From: CBDCGJ01 sp965238305
Lineage (GTDB): Bacteria > Pseudomonadota > Alphaproteobacteria > GCA-2731375
Direction of reading: 5' to 3'
Assembly (NCBI GenBank): GCA_965238305.1
Contig: CBDEHK010000001.1
Location: 4,340,001 to 4,404,000, forward strand
Length of the DNA stretch: 64,000 bases
This document shows positions 38,307 to 46,893 of this stretch, in pieces. A program made the translations under genes and the position numbers. Position 1 is the stretch's first letter. Each line of letters starts with the position of its first letter. The notes under the pieces were generated by a model, which saw only the letters and a program-made list of their open reading frames with translations, had not been told where the DNA came from and ran no database searches.

Positions 38307-38642
38307 ATGGCAAAAACCCCGTTGCCCGGGCGCAAGGTGCGCGGTTCCCGCTCCGGCCGTCCAATTATGGCGCTATTAGATCTTTTGGGCCGGGCCTGGG
38401 CGCAACGAATTCTCTGGGAGTTGCGGGATGAACGCCTGACGTTTCGCGCCCTGCAAGCGGCTTGCGAGGACCCAAGCCCGACAGTTGTCAATCAACGCTT
38501 GAAGGAGCTGCGCGAAGCAGGCTTGGTAGATCATTTGCCGCGACAAGGTTATGGTCTCACCAAGTTGGGTCAGGAATTGCTAACGGTCATGTTACCGCTT
38601 AGCGACTGGGCCAAGAGCTGGGCGCGCAAATTCGGTGCATAG
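38307..38642 (+). CDS. HxlR family transcriptional regulator
   Basis: A 111-residue winged-helix protein. The HxlR pattern is clear: LLGRAWAQRILWELRDERLTFRALQAAC, then PTVVNQRLKELREAGLVDHLPRQGYGLTKLGQELL. HxlR regulators often answer to aldehydes or oxidants, some through a conserved Cys; here one Cys lies in the AACEDPS turn. It leads a same-strand series with GFA, nitroreductase and GcvT-like genes at 13-60-base gaps and is divergent from a CMD gene. Confidence 0.9.
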   Translation: MAKTPLPGRKVRGSRSGRPIMALLDLLGRAWAQRILWELRDERLTFRALQAACEDPSPTVVNQRLKELREAGLVDHLPRQGYGLTKLGQELLTVMLPLSDWAKSWARKFGA

Positions 38643-38655
38643 CAGGAGGGAAAAC

Positions 38656-39120
38656 ATGACATATGAAGGCGGTTGTTCGTGCGGCAAGATGCGTTATTGT
38701 TTGAACGCAGAGCCGATGTTCGTGCATTGCTGCCATTGTCGGCAATGTCAGCGGATTACCGGCAGCGCCTTCGTCATCAACGCCATTATCGAAAAATCAA
38801 ATGTCGAGTTGTTAAGCGGTGAGCTGGCCTCCCTTCGCTTTCCCGGCACCGAGCATACGGCGCATTTCTGTCCCGATTGCGCGACCTATCTTTGGAGCCA
38901 ATATTCCCCCAATTTCGACAGCTGCTGGTTCGTCCGGGTCGGTACCCTAGATGAGCCGGATCGGCTGCCGCCGAATGTCCATATCTATACGGAATCGAAA
39001 CAACCTTGGGTCTCGCTGGCAGATGAAATTCCGGCATTTACGGTCTACTATGACCGGGCTAAGCTCTGGCCCGAAAATAGTCTCGATCGTTTGGCCCAGG
39101 CCAGCGGCAATCCCGCTTAG
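38656..39120 (+). CDS. GFA family (CENP-V/GFA domain) zinc protein
   Basis: A 154-residue GFA-domain protein: GGCSCGKMRY near residue 6, CCHCRQCQRITGSAF near 27 and HFCPDCATYLW near 72 supply the zinc cysteines. The start at 38656 is fixed by AGGAGG eight bases upstream. It lies 13 bases after the HxlR gene and 14 bases before the nitroreductase gene, so the three share an operon. A role in handling an S-hydroxymethyl or aldehyde adduct is possible but not shown. Confidence 0.9.
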   Translation: MTYEGGCSCGKMRYCLNAEPMFVHCCHCRQCQRITGSAFVINAIIEKSNVELLSGELASLRFPGTEHTAHFCPDCATYLWSQYSPNFDSCWFVRVGTLDEPDRLPPNVHIYTESKQPWVSLADEIPAFTVYYDRAKLWPENSLDRLAQASGNPA

Positions 39121-39134
39121 AAGAAGGAAATAGA

Positions 39135-39782
39135 ATGACCCAAGACCCTGTATATGATCTAGAAATTACTGACGCACTTTTATCGACTACACGGGCGGTT
39201 CGCAAACGCCTCGACCTCAACCGGCCGGTCCCGCGCGAAGTATTACTGGAATGTCTGAATATTTCACAACAGGCACCGACCGGCGGCAATCGCCAAGGTT
39301 GGTCCTGGGTCATCGTGACCGAACAAGAAAAGAAAGACGCGCTGGCGAATATGTTCCGTCGCGCCGGCAAACCCTATCTCGAAAATGCACAAAATACCGC
39401 TGCCGACGGCGGTCAGTTTAGCCGGGTCTTTTCGTCCGCCGAATATCTAACTGACCATCTGCAGGAGGCACCGGCGCTGGTGATCCCGTGCATTAATATT
39501 GAAGGGATGCCGGAAAACCCGCCGCGGATGGCTTGGGCGGCAACGATGGGTTCGATATTCCCGGCGGTGTGGAGTTTCCAACTGGCGCTCAGGGCGCGTG
39601 GGTTGGGATCGACCTTGACCTCGTTCCATCTTGCATTCGAACAAGAAGCGGCGGAGTTGCTTGGCATACCAGATAGCTTCATGCAGGCTGCGTTGCTTCC
39701 GGTCGCCTACACTGTCGGCACGGAATTCAAACTGGCAAAACGTCCGCCGGTGGAAGAAATCGTCCACTTTGAAAGCTGGTAA
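39135..39782 (+). CDS. Nitroreductase family flavoprotein
   Basis: A 215-residue nitroreductase-fold protein. The FMN-binding start STTRAVRKRLDLNRPVPREVLLECLNISQQAPTGGNRQGWSW is characteristic, and GLGSTLTSFHLAFEQEAAELLGIPDSF near residue 155 matches the second conserved block. Reaction: NAD(P)H-dependent reduction of nitro, quinone or enone groups; substrate unknown. AGAAGGA precedes the ATG. Same operon as HxlR and GFA. Confidence 0.9.
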   Translation: MTQDPVYDLEITDALLSTTRAVRKRLDLNRPVPREVLLECLNISQQAPTGGNRQGWSWVIVTEQEKKDALANMFRRAGKPYLENAQNTAADGGQFSRVFSSAEYLTDHLQEAPALVIPCINIEGMPENPPRMAWAATMGSIFPAVWSFQLALRARGLGSTLTSFHLAFEQEAAELLGIPDSFMQAALLPVAYTVGTEFKLAKRPPVEEIVHFESW

Positions 39783-39842
39783 TCAGCGCCGTTCGAGATA
39801 TTGATCCGAGGATCATGACCGCTTGCTAGGAGATATGTGGTT

Positions 39843-40943
39843 ATGTTTACGCAAATGATCATTGGGCCACGGGTCCGCAAATCGCCTTTTTTTGACGCTG
39901 CGATCAAGGCCGGGGCCTCCCGATTTACAATCTACAATCATATGTATATGCCGGCCGGGTTCGGCGACCCGCTGGCTGATTATTGGCAGCTGATTAACGG
40001 CGTGTCGATGTGGGATGTCGCCTGTGAGCGCCAGGTGCAATTTGCCGGCCCCGACGCGGCCGCCGTCGCCGATTATTTGAGCACGCGGGATCAGTTAAGC
40101 AGCAAAGTAGGGATTGGTCGCTACGCCCCGATGACCAATTATTCCGGACATCTTGTCAACGATCCGGTGGCCCTGCGGGTGGAAGAAGATGTGTTCTGGT
40201 TATCGATCGCCGACAACGACATGCTGTTCGCGGCCCAGGTGGCTGCCGCCGAGCGCGGCTTGAACGTTGAAGTGACGGAACCCGATGTTTCCCCTTTGGC
40301 GATCCAAGGCCCAAAATCATTTGATGTCGTCGCAAATTTGCTGGGCGATTGGGTGCGGGAGCTGAAATATTTTCATTTCAAGACCAGTGAAATCGACGGA
40401 ATACCGGTCGTTGTGGCGCGTTCCGGCTGGAGCAAACAAGGCGGTTTCGAATTATATCTACAAGATCGCAATAAAGGCCTGGCGCTTTGGCAATTGGTTC
40501 AAGAAGCCGGCGCGCCCTATGATATTACGGTCGGGAACCCGAACGCCATCGAACGCATTGAAAGCGGCTTAATATCGTTCGGCTCTGACAACGACGACAA
40601 AACCGATCCTTTCGAGATGGGGTTGGAGAAATTTGTCGAACTGGATACCGGGAACGACTTTGTCGGCAAAGCTGCCCTTAGGCAAATAGCGGCGCAGGGG
40701 CCAAAACGCAGACGTTGCGGCGTCTTTATCGATGGTCCAGCGGTGGAAGCAAACGAAGAGCAATTGCCGATCCATAGCGGCAAAAAAACTGTCGGTATGG
40801 TGAACGCGATGACGTATTCGCCGCGATTGAAAAGGAATATTGCAATCTGCCTGATCAATCGTGCGGCCATGGGCGAAGACCTGGATTTGCACCAGGCGGA
40901 CGGATCGCGGCCTTTGGAAGTGACCGAACTACCGTTTCTGTAA
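39843..40943 (+). CDS. GcvT-fold protein resembling DMSP demethylase DmdA
   Basis: A 366-residue aminomethyltransferase-fold protein. The opening RVRKSPFFDAAIKAGASRFTIYNHMYMPAGFGDPLADYWQLINGVSMWDVACERQV is close to that of dimethylsulfoniopropionate demethylase DmdA, and the later EPDVSPLAIQGPKS and VVVARSGWSKQGGFELYL blocks also fit. DmdA moves a methyl group from DMSP to tetrahydrofolate; other members of this clade lack that activity, so the name is not assigned. AGGAG upstream suits either GTG 39837 or ATG 39843. It ends the HxlR operon. Its last 180 bases are duplicated at 46714-46893. Confidence 0.8.
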   Translation: MFTQMIIGPRVRKSPFFDAAIKAGASRFTIYNHMYMPAGFGDPLADYWQLINGVSMWDVACERQVQFAGPDAAAVADYLSTRDQLSSKVGIGRYAPMTNYSGHLVNDPVALRVEEDVFWLSIADNDMLFAAQVAAAERGLNVEVTEPDVSPLAIQGPKSFDVVANLLGDWVRELKYFHFKTSEIDGIPVVVARSGWSKQGGFELYLQDRNKGLALWQLVQEAGAPYDITVGNPNAIERIESGLISFGSDNDDKTDPFEMGLEKFVELDTGNDFVGKAALRQIAAQGPKRRRCGVFIDGPAVEANEEQLPIHSGKKTVGMVNAMTYSPRLKRNIAICLINRAAMGEDLDLHQADGSRPLEVTELPFL

Positions 40944-41129
40944 ATATCATGCGATCACCAGATATTGCTTTTAGCGCCGTCTGTTCTCTATGATGTCGCC
41001 GCAAAGGAGGCACAACGCGGCCACTATGAATGAGCCAAAACATAATATCAGGCCCGCCGCTGTGGCTGGAAGTTTCTATCCCGCTACCTCAGGCGAATTG
41101 CAGTTTCAATTGGACCGGATGATGACGGC
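40764..41129 (+). repeat. 366-bp direct repeat, left copy
   Basis: This segment recurs at 46714-47079 in the same orientation, with the same length, no gaps and six base differences counted by eye (four within the first 21 bases of the repeat region, then one near 40918 and one near 41042). It spans the last 60 codons of the GcvT-like gene, the 82-bp gap and the first 35 codons of the Memo gene. The flanks diverge completely on both sides. It marks the left border of the 5.58-kb inserted module. Confidence 0.95.
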
Positions 41130-41139
41130 AGGTTGTTAG
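41026..41139 (+). pseudogene. Truncated 5' remnant of the Memo-AMMECR1 gene
   Basis: From an ATG in the same context as the intact gene at 46976, the frame encodes the same first 35 residues (MNEPKHNIRPAAVAGSFYPA onward to RMMTA), then leaves the repeat and stops after Gly-Cys at TAG 41137-41139. One silent difference (a His codon) separates it from the intact copy. It is the stump left when the module came between the two genes. Confidence 0.92.
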
Positions 41140-41305
41140 GAACCGATGTTGAGGCTATTCGTAAATATGCGCCGCCGGATCTGCGCGATACAATATATAA
41201 CCGTAGGTCCAAACCCCTCAATGACCGTACCGCCACTCAGGAAACTAACCCGTCGAGCCGGGAATGTGACCCGCTCCCACATTGTGATTTACCAATTGCC
41301 AATAA

Positions 41306-42541
41306 TCAAAAATATCGTGAGAAACGGATTTGCAGATGGTCGTCACGCCGGATTGCGTATAATAACTCTTCCTCGTTCAAATCCTCATACAACCGTATCT
41401 CAACTTCCAATTTCCAAAATTCGGTAAGGCGGGTTTCTGCTTCCAAACTGATGATCTTGGCTTCGCTGTCGGGATCGTAAATGATACCGGCTAATAGGCT
41501 GGTATCATCTGTATCATTGAGCGACAGGCGCGCGCCTAGGAATATGTCATCATCGTATAAAGTCGGCGGGGCGAATTCGTTACGTCCGTCATAGTGATAT
41601 TCGGCCAAAACGCCAAGATCACCAGCCTCCCCCACGGCACCGAAAAAGGTATATTCAAGACCACCGGAGACCGCAAAAAATGAGTCGTAATTTGCATGTT
41701 CATAGACCGCTTCCAGCTTCCAAAGCCATTCTTCAATCGTCGCTTGAACATCAACACTGCTGCGATCGACGATGTCGTAATGCGGGATCAGCACGACCGT
41801 GCCATCTGGTCGAATTTCCGGAACCAGTCTAGGTTCCCGCCCGGTGCCGTGAAATTGCGCCAGGCCAATGTCCCAATCGCCATATACGGTTGCATATCGA
41901 AGCGCCACGTCGGGATGCTGGCGACCGCGACTAGATTCGTATTCCGCCCGGTCGGTATCAACAATAGAGGGCGCCCGCAATCGACCGTCAATACCCGGAA
42001 AGGTTCGTTCGCGGAAATAGGGCATCAAGAAAACATTTAGATCCCCCCACTCACCTTGCAGTCCCAGATTAATCATCGGCTGACCAAGTTTATCTTCGCC
42101 ATCGACATCTTCAACCATGTCAGTCTGGTTGATATAGTCAACCAGATGCCGGGATTCGATAACCCCCCAGAAAACTTTGTCAATCCCGATGGTAATATCC
42201 CAACCATCGCCGATATGCAGGTAACTGAGTTCCCGGATGTCGCCATGGCTGCGTTCTGAATCATGACTGTCGAGGCGTAGAAACGGAATGAATTCAACCC
42301 GGTCGTCGCCGTCATTCCATTCAAACAGAAACTCAGGCTGAAGCACCAACGACGGGTTGAAATATTGATTGTCCTGTCCGTTATGTATCGCTTCCTGGGG
42401 GAATACACGTAAATCAAACGCCATGAACCCGGACATCTCGAAATAATTGTCACTTGCCGCCTTGACGGCCGTGGTCACGCTTGAAAGGGCGATCCCTGAT
42501 AATATTATCGCCGCCAGAACACAGCGGGAACATCGTGGCAT
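41306..42541 (-). CDS. Outer-membrane beta-barrel protein of the RND module
   Basis: A 411-residue exported protein. A signal peptide ends near VTTAVKAASDN, and the rest is made of alternating amphipathic strands with aromatic girdles (for example YFEMSGFMAFDLRVF, WKLEVEIRLYEDL), ending in the aromatic C-terminus IRFSRYF that outer-membrane barrels use for BamA recognition. It recalls DUF1302-like barrels that accompany MMPL transporters and LolA-like proteins. ATG overlaps the TGA of the LolA-like gene (TGATG), so it is coupled to it. Probably the outer-membrane end of the system. Confidence 0.75.
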   Translation of the reverse strand: MPRCSRCVLAAIILSGIALSSVTTAVKAASDNYFEMSGFMAFDLRVFPQEAIHNGQDNQYFNPSLVLQPEFLFEWNDGDDRVEFIPFLRLDSHDSERSHGDIRELSYLHIGDGWDITIGIDKVFWGVIESRHLVDYINQTDMVEDVDGEDKLGQPMINLGLQGEWGDLNVFLMPYFRERTFPGIDGRLRAPSIVDTDRAEYESSRGRQHPDVALRYATVYGDWDIGLAQFHGTGREPRLVPEIRPDGTVVLIPHYDIVDRSSVDVQATIEEWLWKLEAVYEHANYDSFFAVSGGLEYTFFGAVGEAGDLGVLAEYHYDGRNEFAPPTLYDDDIFLGARLSLNDTDDTSLLAGIIYDPDSEAKIISLEAETRLTEFWKLEVEIRLYEDLNEEELLYAIRRDDHLQIRFSRYF

Positions 42542-43362
42542 CAGCGCACTCTCTTCAGGCTGTTTTTGTTGAAATTACTGTCCTTCAAACCATTGCGGAA
42601 ACTGATGTCAGAGAGCATTAAACGGGTTTCTTTGCCGGTTTGGTGATTGACCATATAGAGGTCGTGAGCGCGCCAATATTTGTCGAGATATCGTTGGTAT
42701 TTGGTGTATGTCAAAGTCTTTAACAGCGAGCCTTTGCGGTCATAATAGTCAATTTTTTGCTGCCGGTATTCTACTTTGTCATACCAAACCACCATCCTGG
42801 TATAACCGGAATCTTTATAAGTTGGGTACTGTTCCAAGACAAAACATTCAAGTTCGCCGCATGGTTCATCCCGCAGCCATTTGTAGGTGAATTTTTCAAG
42901 TTCCCGGGCCGAGAGATCCTCATAGGCAAATTCCGAGCCGACAAAGGGGCCGGATTTGTTTTTCGATGAAATGCGTTTTACCCGTTTGAGTGCGGGCAAA
43001 TAAAGCCATTGATCGTCCGGGTCCAGTATTTTTGCGAAACTCAGGAAAGCCGTCCCTTTGATGTCCCGTGGGGAATCAAAAATCGTCAAACTTTTGTCGC
43101 CGACATCATGGCCCGGCACTTCCAATATTTTCTGCCGCATCTTACGACTTGATTTATCGCCCTTGCGGTTGACCAGGACCATTTCCATATCGGACACGGT
43201 ATCGCCAAACCCCTGATCCCGCCGATCCCATTCCTCCGCAACTTTCAGCCCTTTGTCTTCCGGGCTGAGCTCGGCCGAGCCGATGGTCGGCAGCACGGAC
43301 AAGGATGCGGCGATGAGTGCCGTTGTCAGGAAAGGTTTAATTCCTATTTTGATCGAGTTCAT
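42541..43362 (-). CDS. LolA-like outer-membrane lipoprotein-sorting family protein
   Basis: A 273-residue periplasmic protein. A signal peptide ends near PTIGSAELSPEDKG; the body shows the LolA-like fold of Pfam family PF17131: DQGFGDTVSDMEMVLVNRKGDKSSRKMRQKILE, then DDQWLYLPALKRVKRISSKNKSGPFVGSEFAYEDLS, a phrase highly typical of this family. Members bind lipids or lipoproteins in a half-barrel and are nearly always encoded with MMPL transporters. It lies 33 bases after the RND gene and overlaps the barrel gene by one base. Confidence 0.88.
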   Translation of the reverse strand: MNSIKIGIKPFLTTALIAASLSVLPTIGSAELSPEDKGLKVAEEWDRRDQGFGDTVSDMEMVLVNRKGDKSSRKMRQKILEVPGHDVGDKSLTIFDSPRDIKGTAFLSFAKILDPDDQWLYLPALKRVKRISSKNKSGPFVGSEFAYEDLSARELEKFTYKWLRDEPCGELECFVLEQYPTYKDSGYTRMVVWYDKVEYRQQKIDYYDRKGSLLKTLTYTKYQRYLDKYWRAHDLYMVNHQTGKETRLMLSDISFRNGLKDSNFNKNSLKRVR

Positions 43363-43395
43363 TTCTATTCTCCTCGCGTGTGTAGAGTGGAGTGG

Positions 43396-45741
43396 TTAGT
43401 CTGTCGATTGCGGCGTCAGCGCAATCGCGACTTCTTTGTTCTCGCCCCCGTCAAACAGCAACAGAAGCGGCGGAAGCAGTAAAAAGTCGATGATTAATGC
43501 AAATGCGATCGTAATCGCTGTCAATAGACCCATATCCGCATTCAAACTGAAGGATGAAAACGCCAGGACGACAAATCCCATGATCAGCACCGCCGTGGTC
43601 ACCCACAAGGCCATACCCACGGTCTGAAAACTATATCGCACAGCATCTTCGGGTGACGCCCCTCGTTCTCGTCTGGCGCGCACATATTTGCTTAAGAAAT
43701 GCACCGAGGCATCAACGATCAGACCCAAACTGGTTGCAGCAATAACCGATACCGCCAGGCCAACTTCACCGACCATTAGACCCCACAAACCAAAGGCCAT
43801 GGCGGCGGGGACCATATTCGGAATTAAACTGATGAGGCCAATGCGAATACTCCTGAGCGCGATCACCATGGACGCGGAAATCAGCAGGAACGCCAACGCC
43901 GTACCCCCCAACATCGATTTGATATTGCGGTCGGCGATATGGGCGAACATGACGGCAGCGCCAGAACCTTCGGTTCGCATCGCAACCGGCGTATTTTCTA
44001 TTAACCAATTTTCCGCCCGCTGTGCAGTCATGCGAATATCTTCGCTACTGACATTGTCGAGGGTTACGGAGACACGGCTGGCAGATTTGTCGACATTGAT
44101 TTGGCTGTTCAAATCCAATCCATAAGGCAGCGACATTTCGTAGAGCAACAAATATTGTGCCGCCAAGTTCCGTTCTCCCGGCAAGCGGTACCAACTTTCA
44201 TCGTCGCCATGCATCGATTTGCTCAAACGCTTCATTACATCCGTCATCACATTGACATGCACAACACCTGGTTGCTCTCGCAACCAAACTGCAAACCGCT
44301 CCAGATCGGCGAGATATTTGGGGTTTGAAATGCCACCTGATTCACCGGCGGCAATGGAAAACTCGAGATCATAGATGCCGGTTAGATTTTCTCGTGTGAA
44401 GTCACTGTCGACACGAAACGGTATGCTTTCGTCAAAATATTCAACAAAACGATCATCCAGTTCGATCCGCGGGATCTGCGTCACAAAAGCAATCACGATG
44501 ATAGTCATTATTGCCAGCAAACTTGTGCGATTGCCGATGACGAATTCACCAAGTTTCATCATCATCGACGATTTTCCGGACGCAATCGGATTCACTTTGA
44601 TGGGCACCAGGGCAATCATCGCCGGCAGGAACGTCATCGCCAGCACCCAAGCCGCTACAACCCCGATCGCAGCAATATTGCCAAGATCGTGAAAGGGCGG
44701 GGAATCTGAAAAATTGAGACTTAAGAAACCAATCACGGTTGTCAGACTGGTTAGAAAGACCGGTTGGGTATTGACCCTAAGGCTTTCGACAATCGCCTCA
44801 TCCCGACTTCGCCCCTGTCGCATTTCATGCAATATCGCGATCAGGATATGGACACAATCGGCGATCGCGATGGTCAAGATGATAATTGGGGCGATGGCCG
44901 AAGGCGGTGTCAATTTTACACCCATAAAACCGGCTATACCCATCGCGCTCATTACCGACAAAATGATCACAAATAAGGTCGCTACGGTGCCCCAGAAAGA
45001 CCGTAAAAACGCAACCAGCGCAATGACAATAATACCGAACATCACCGGCATCAGCGTTTGCATGTCCATTTTCGAAGCACGCTGGAAAGAGTTGCTCAAA
45101 ACCGAGCGCCCGGTGACCGCGACTTCGAGATTTGGATATTGCGTTTCAAAGGTAGCAGCCATGGCTTCGGCATATTCCACGGCTTCGGCCAAGGCGATTT
45201 GGTCGTCGGTTGGCAATTGCAGCGTGATATTAATGCCTGTCGTGGTGCTGTCTTCGGAAATCAAACGCGAGGCCAGGGCCGGTTCGTTTTGCGCAATTTG
45301 TTCTATCTTGATGAGCAATTCCGGGGTTAGTTCGGCAATTGATTCGACCAAATCCGCGACCGTCAGATCATCTTCGATCGCCTCCGTATGTTGGAAATTG
45401 GTAATCGAATCAACCCGATTGGAATACGGTACTTTCCATGATTTTTCGGTTATTTCTTTCACCACCGCCAACCATTCCGGGGTGAAAATTTTGCCCTCCT
45501 CCGGCTTCAATACAAGCAAAATATTGTCGGTTTTTGTATAAACGTCCTGCAGGCTTTCGTAGGCATTCAATTGCGGGTTCTTGTCGCCAAAAAATACCCG
45601 GTAATCGCTGGTAAACGCGAGATGTCGGCCGCCACTGGCGAGGCCAATCACCGCAATTACGCTCAATAAAAGCATGGCCCATCGCCATTTCACGACGTTT
45701 TTAGCATATGCAACAGCCATCCGGTCGACTAAATTACTCAT
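43396..45741 (-). CDS. MMPL-type RND transporter
   Basis: A 781-residue protein with the duplicated RND layout: TM1 at about 20-40, a periplasmic loop to about 225, TM2-6 to about 400, then TM7 near 420, a second loop and TM8-12 to the end. The helix APIIILTIAIADCVHILIAIL and its second-half counterpart GLIVDASVHFLSKYVRA carry the acidic residue used for proton coupling. MMPL/HpnN-like transporters move lipids, hopanoids or lipophilic compounds across or from the inner membrane. First gene of the three-gene operon with LolA-like and barrel genes, divergent from a TetR regulator. Confidence 0.92.
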   Translation of the reverse strand: MSNLVDRMAVAYAKNVVKWRWAMLLLSVIAVIGLASGGRHLAFTSDYRVFFGDKNPQLNAYESLQDVYTKTDNILLVLKPEEGKIFTPEWLAVVKEITEKSWKVPYSNRVDSITNFQHTEAIEDDLTVADLVESIAELTPELLIKIEQIAQNEPALASRLISEDSTTTGINITLQLPTDDQIALAEAVEYAEAMAATFETQYPNLEVAVTGRSVLSNSFQRASKMDMQTLMPVMFGIIVIALVAFLRSFWGTVATLFVIILSVMSAMGIAGFMGVKLTPPSAIAPIIILTIAIADCVHILIAILHEMRQGRSRDEAIVESLRVNTQPVFLTSLTTVIGFLSLNFSDSPPFHDLGNIAAIGVVAAWVLAMTFLPAMIALVPIKVNPIASGKSSMMMKLGEFVIGNRTSLLAIMTIIVIAFVTQIPRIELDDRFVEYFDESIPFRVDSDFTRENLTGIYDLEFSIAAGESGGISNPKYLADLERFAVWLREQPGVVHVNVMTDVMKRLSKSMHGDDESWYRLPGERNLAAQYLLLYEMSLPYGLDLNSQINVDKSASRVSVTLDNVSSEDIRMTAQRAENWLIENTPVAMRTEGSGAAVMFAHIADRNIKSMLGGTALAFLLISASMVIALRSIRIGLISLIPNMVPAAMAFGLWGLMVGEVGLAVSVIAATSLGLIVDASVHFLSKYVRARRERGASPEDAVRYSFQTVGMALWVTTAVLIMGFVVLAFSSFSLNADMGLLTAITIAFALIIDFLLLPPLLLLFDGGENKEVAIALTPQSTD

Positions 45742-45927
45742 CTTCTGTTATTCCCCCGCAATTTGTTCAACCCGGCAGCTGATATCGCTGCCGACTGACG
45801 CTCTGGATCACTTCGGTTTAAATCGCCGGAAAACCTGATGTTTTGTGGTTTGGGCGCAGTTTTGATTGAAGTTTCCCCATTGAATAAGTAAACTGTTGGG
45901 TATATGTAGTGTGTCGAATATCAAATG

Positions 45928-45943
45928 TAAACTACACTGTTTA
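45928..45943. promoter_or_regulatory. Possible TetR operator of the RND module
   Basis: TAAAC and GTTTA form a five-base inverted repeat with a six-base spacer, 17 bases upstream of the TetR start and in the 219-base gap to the divergent RND gene. The arms are short, but the position is right for autoregulation. Confidence 0.35.
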
Positions 45944-45960
45944 GTTTTTGGAGATTTTGT

Positions 45961-46659
45961 TTGGATCGTGAAAATTGCCCTGTAACTGTCTTGACTGATG
46001 TCGTGGCACGAAAATTGACTCGTAGCGAAACAAAACGCGCTGCCATTGTCCAGGCAGCCCGAGAGGTTTTCCTGGCCAAAGGTTTTGATATCGCCAGCAT
46101 GGATCAGATTGCCGCCGTGGCCGGCGTCTCTAAGCGGACGGTCTATTTTCACTTTCAATCGAAAGATCAGCTTTTTGCCAATGTGATGATGGAAATGTGC
46201 GCCAACAAAAAGTTGTTGATGATTGGCGGCGAAACTCTCGAGACCTCCACCGTCTTGGAGGCCGATCGACCAATTGAAGAGGCTTTGACGGAATTTGGCG
46301 AACTTTTCTTGCAGCTGATTTTCGAGCCGCAGACGATGGCGCTTTTGCGCATTCTGATTGGGCAAACAGGCCAGTTCCCGGAGATCGGGCGGGAGTTTTT
46401 TGATCAGGGACCACGCGAAATGTCGGCCATACTCAGTCAATATTTGGACGCCGCGCATTCTTCAGGTGTGATCAAGTTGAGGGATGGCGCAGACCGCGTC
46501 GCCGGATGTTTCTTATCTTCCTTACTGACACCGGCCTATTTGGAATGTTTGGCTACCGCGTGTCCCCCCCCCAGCGCCGACAAGATCCGACTGATGTCCG
46601 AAACGGCAGTGCATTTGTTTTTATGCGGGACACTCGTAGATCGTTCAAATTGCGCCTAA
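45961..46659 (+). CDS. TetR/AcrR family regulator of the RND module
   Basis: A 232-residue TetR-family protein. HTH at about residues 22-68: KRAAIVQAAREVFLAKGFDIASMDQIAAVAGVSKRTVYFHFQSKDQLFANVM, followed by a helical C-terminal domain like the AcrR/TetR_C_7 type. TTG start with GGAGA six bases upstream; no ATG is available before the HTH. It is divergent from the RND operon and lies inside the same inserted module, so it is the likely repressor. Its stop is 54 bases from the right repeat. Confidence 0.9.
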   Translation: MDRENCPVTVLTDVVARKLTRSETKRAAIVQAAREVFLAKGFDIASMDQIAAVAGVSKRTVYFHFQSKDQLFANVMMEMCANKKLLMIGGETLETSTVLEADRPIEEALTEFGELFLQLIFEPQTMALLRILIGQTGQFPEIGREFFDQGPREMSAILSQYLDAAHSSGVIKLRDGADRVAGCFLSSLLTPAYLECLATACPPPSADKIRLMSETAVHLFLCGTLVDRSNCA

Positions 46660-46713
46660 ACCTGGCCCTCTTTGTCCGATAATCACCCTGGCACGACTTT
46701 TTCTCAGTTCTAT

Positions 46714-46893
46714 TTGCCGATCCATAGCGGCAACAAGATTGTCGGCATGGTGAACGCGATGACGTATTCGCCGCGATTGAAAAGGAATATTGCAATCTGC
46801 CTGATCAATCGTGCGGCCATGGGCGAAGACCTGGATTTGCACCAGGCGGACGGATCGCGGCCTTTGAAAGTGACCGAACTACCGTTTCTGTAA
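46714..46893 (+). pseudogene. Truncated 3' remnant of the GcvT/DmdA-like gene
   Basis: Sixty codons identical in frame to the end of the intact gene at 39843-40943, from LPIHSG to the stop at 46891-46893, but without any start or the rest of the protein. Of five differences from the intact copy three change residues (Lys to Asn, Thr to Ile, Glu to Lys), which fits loss of selection in this copy or a diverged donor. Confidence 0.92.

Larger units (their letters stand above)
41130..46713. mobile_element. 5.58-kb inserted module bounded by 366-bp direct repeats
   Basis: Unique DNA between the two repeat copies, holding an outer-membrane barrel gene, a LolA-like gene, an RND transporter gene and a divergent TetR gene. 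Removing it together with one repeat restores GcvT-like and Memo genes as neighbours. No transposase, integrase or terminal inverted repeat was found, so this is not an insertion sequence; integration of a circular molecule by homologous recombination, or a local duplication, explains the layout better. Bases 41140-41305 hold no recognised gene. Confidence 0.7.

Noticed and set aside
39782..39843. Glycine riboswitch upstream of the GcvT-like gene
   Set aside because: The gap is only about 60 bases and shows none of the conserved riboswitch helices.
41146..41480. A coding gene just right of the left repeat
   Set aside because: Short frames here have no ribosome site or family match and run into the antisense of the barrel gene.
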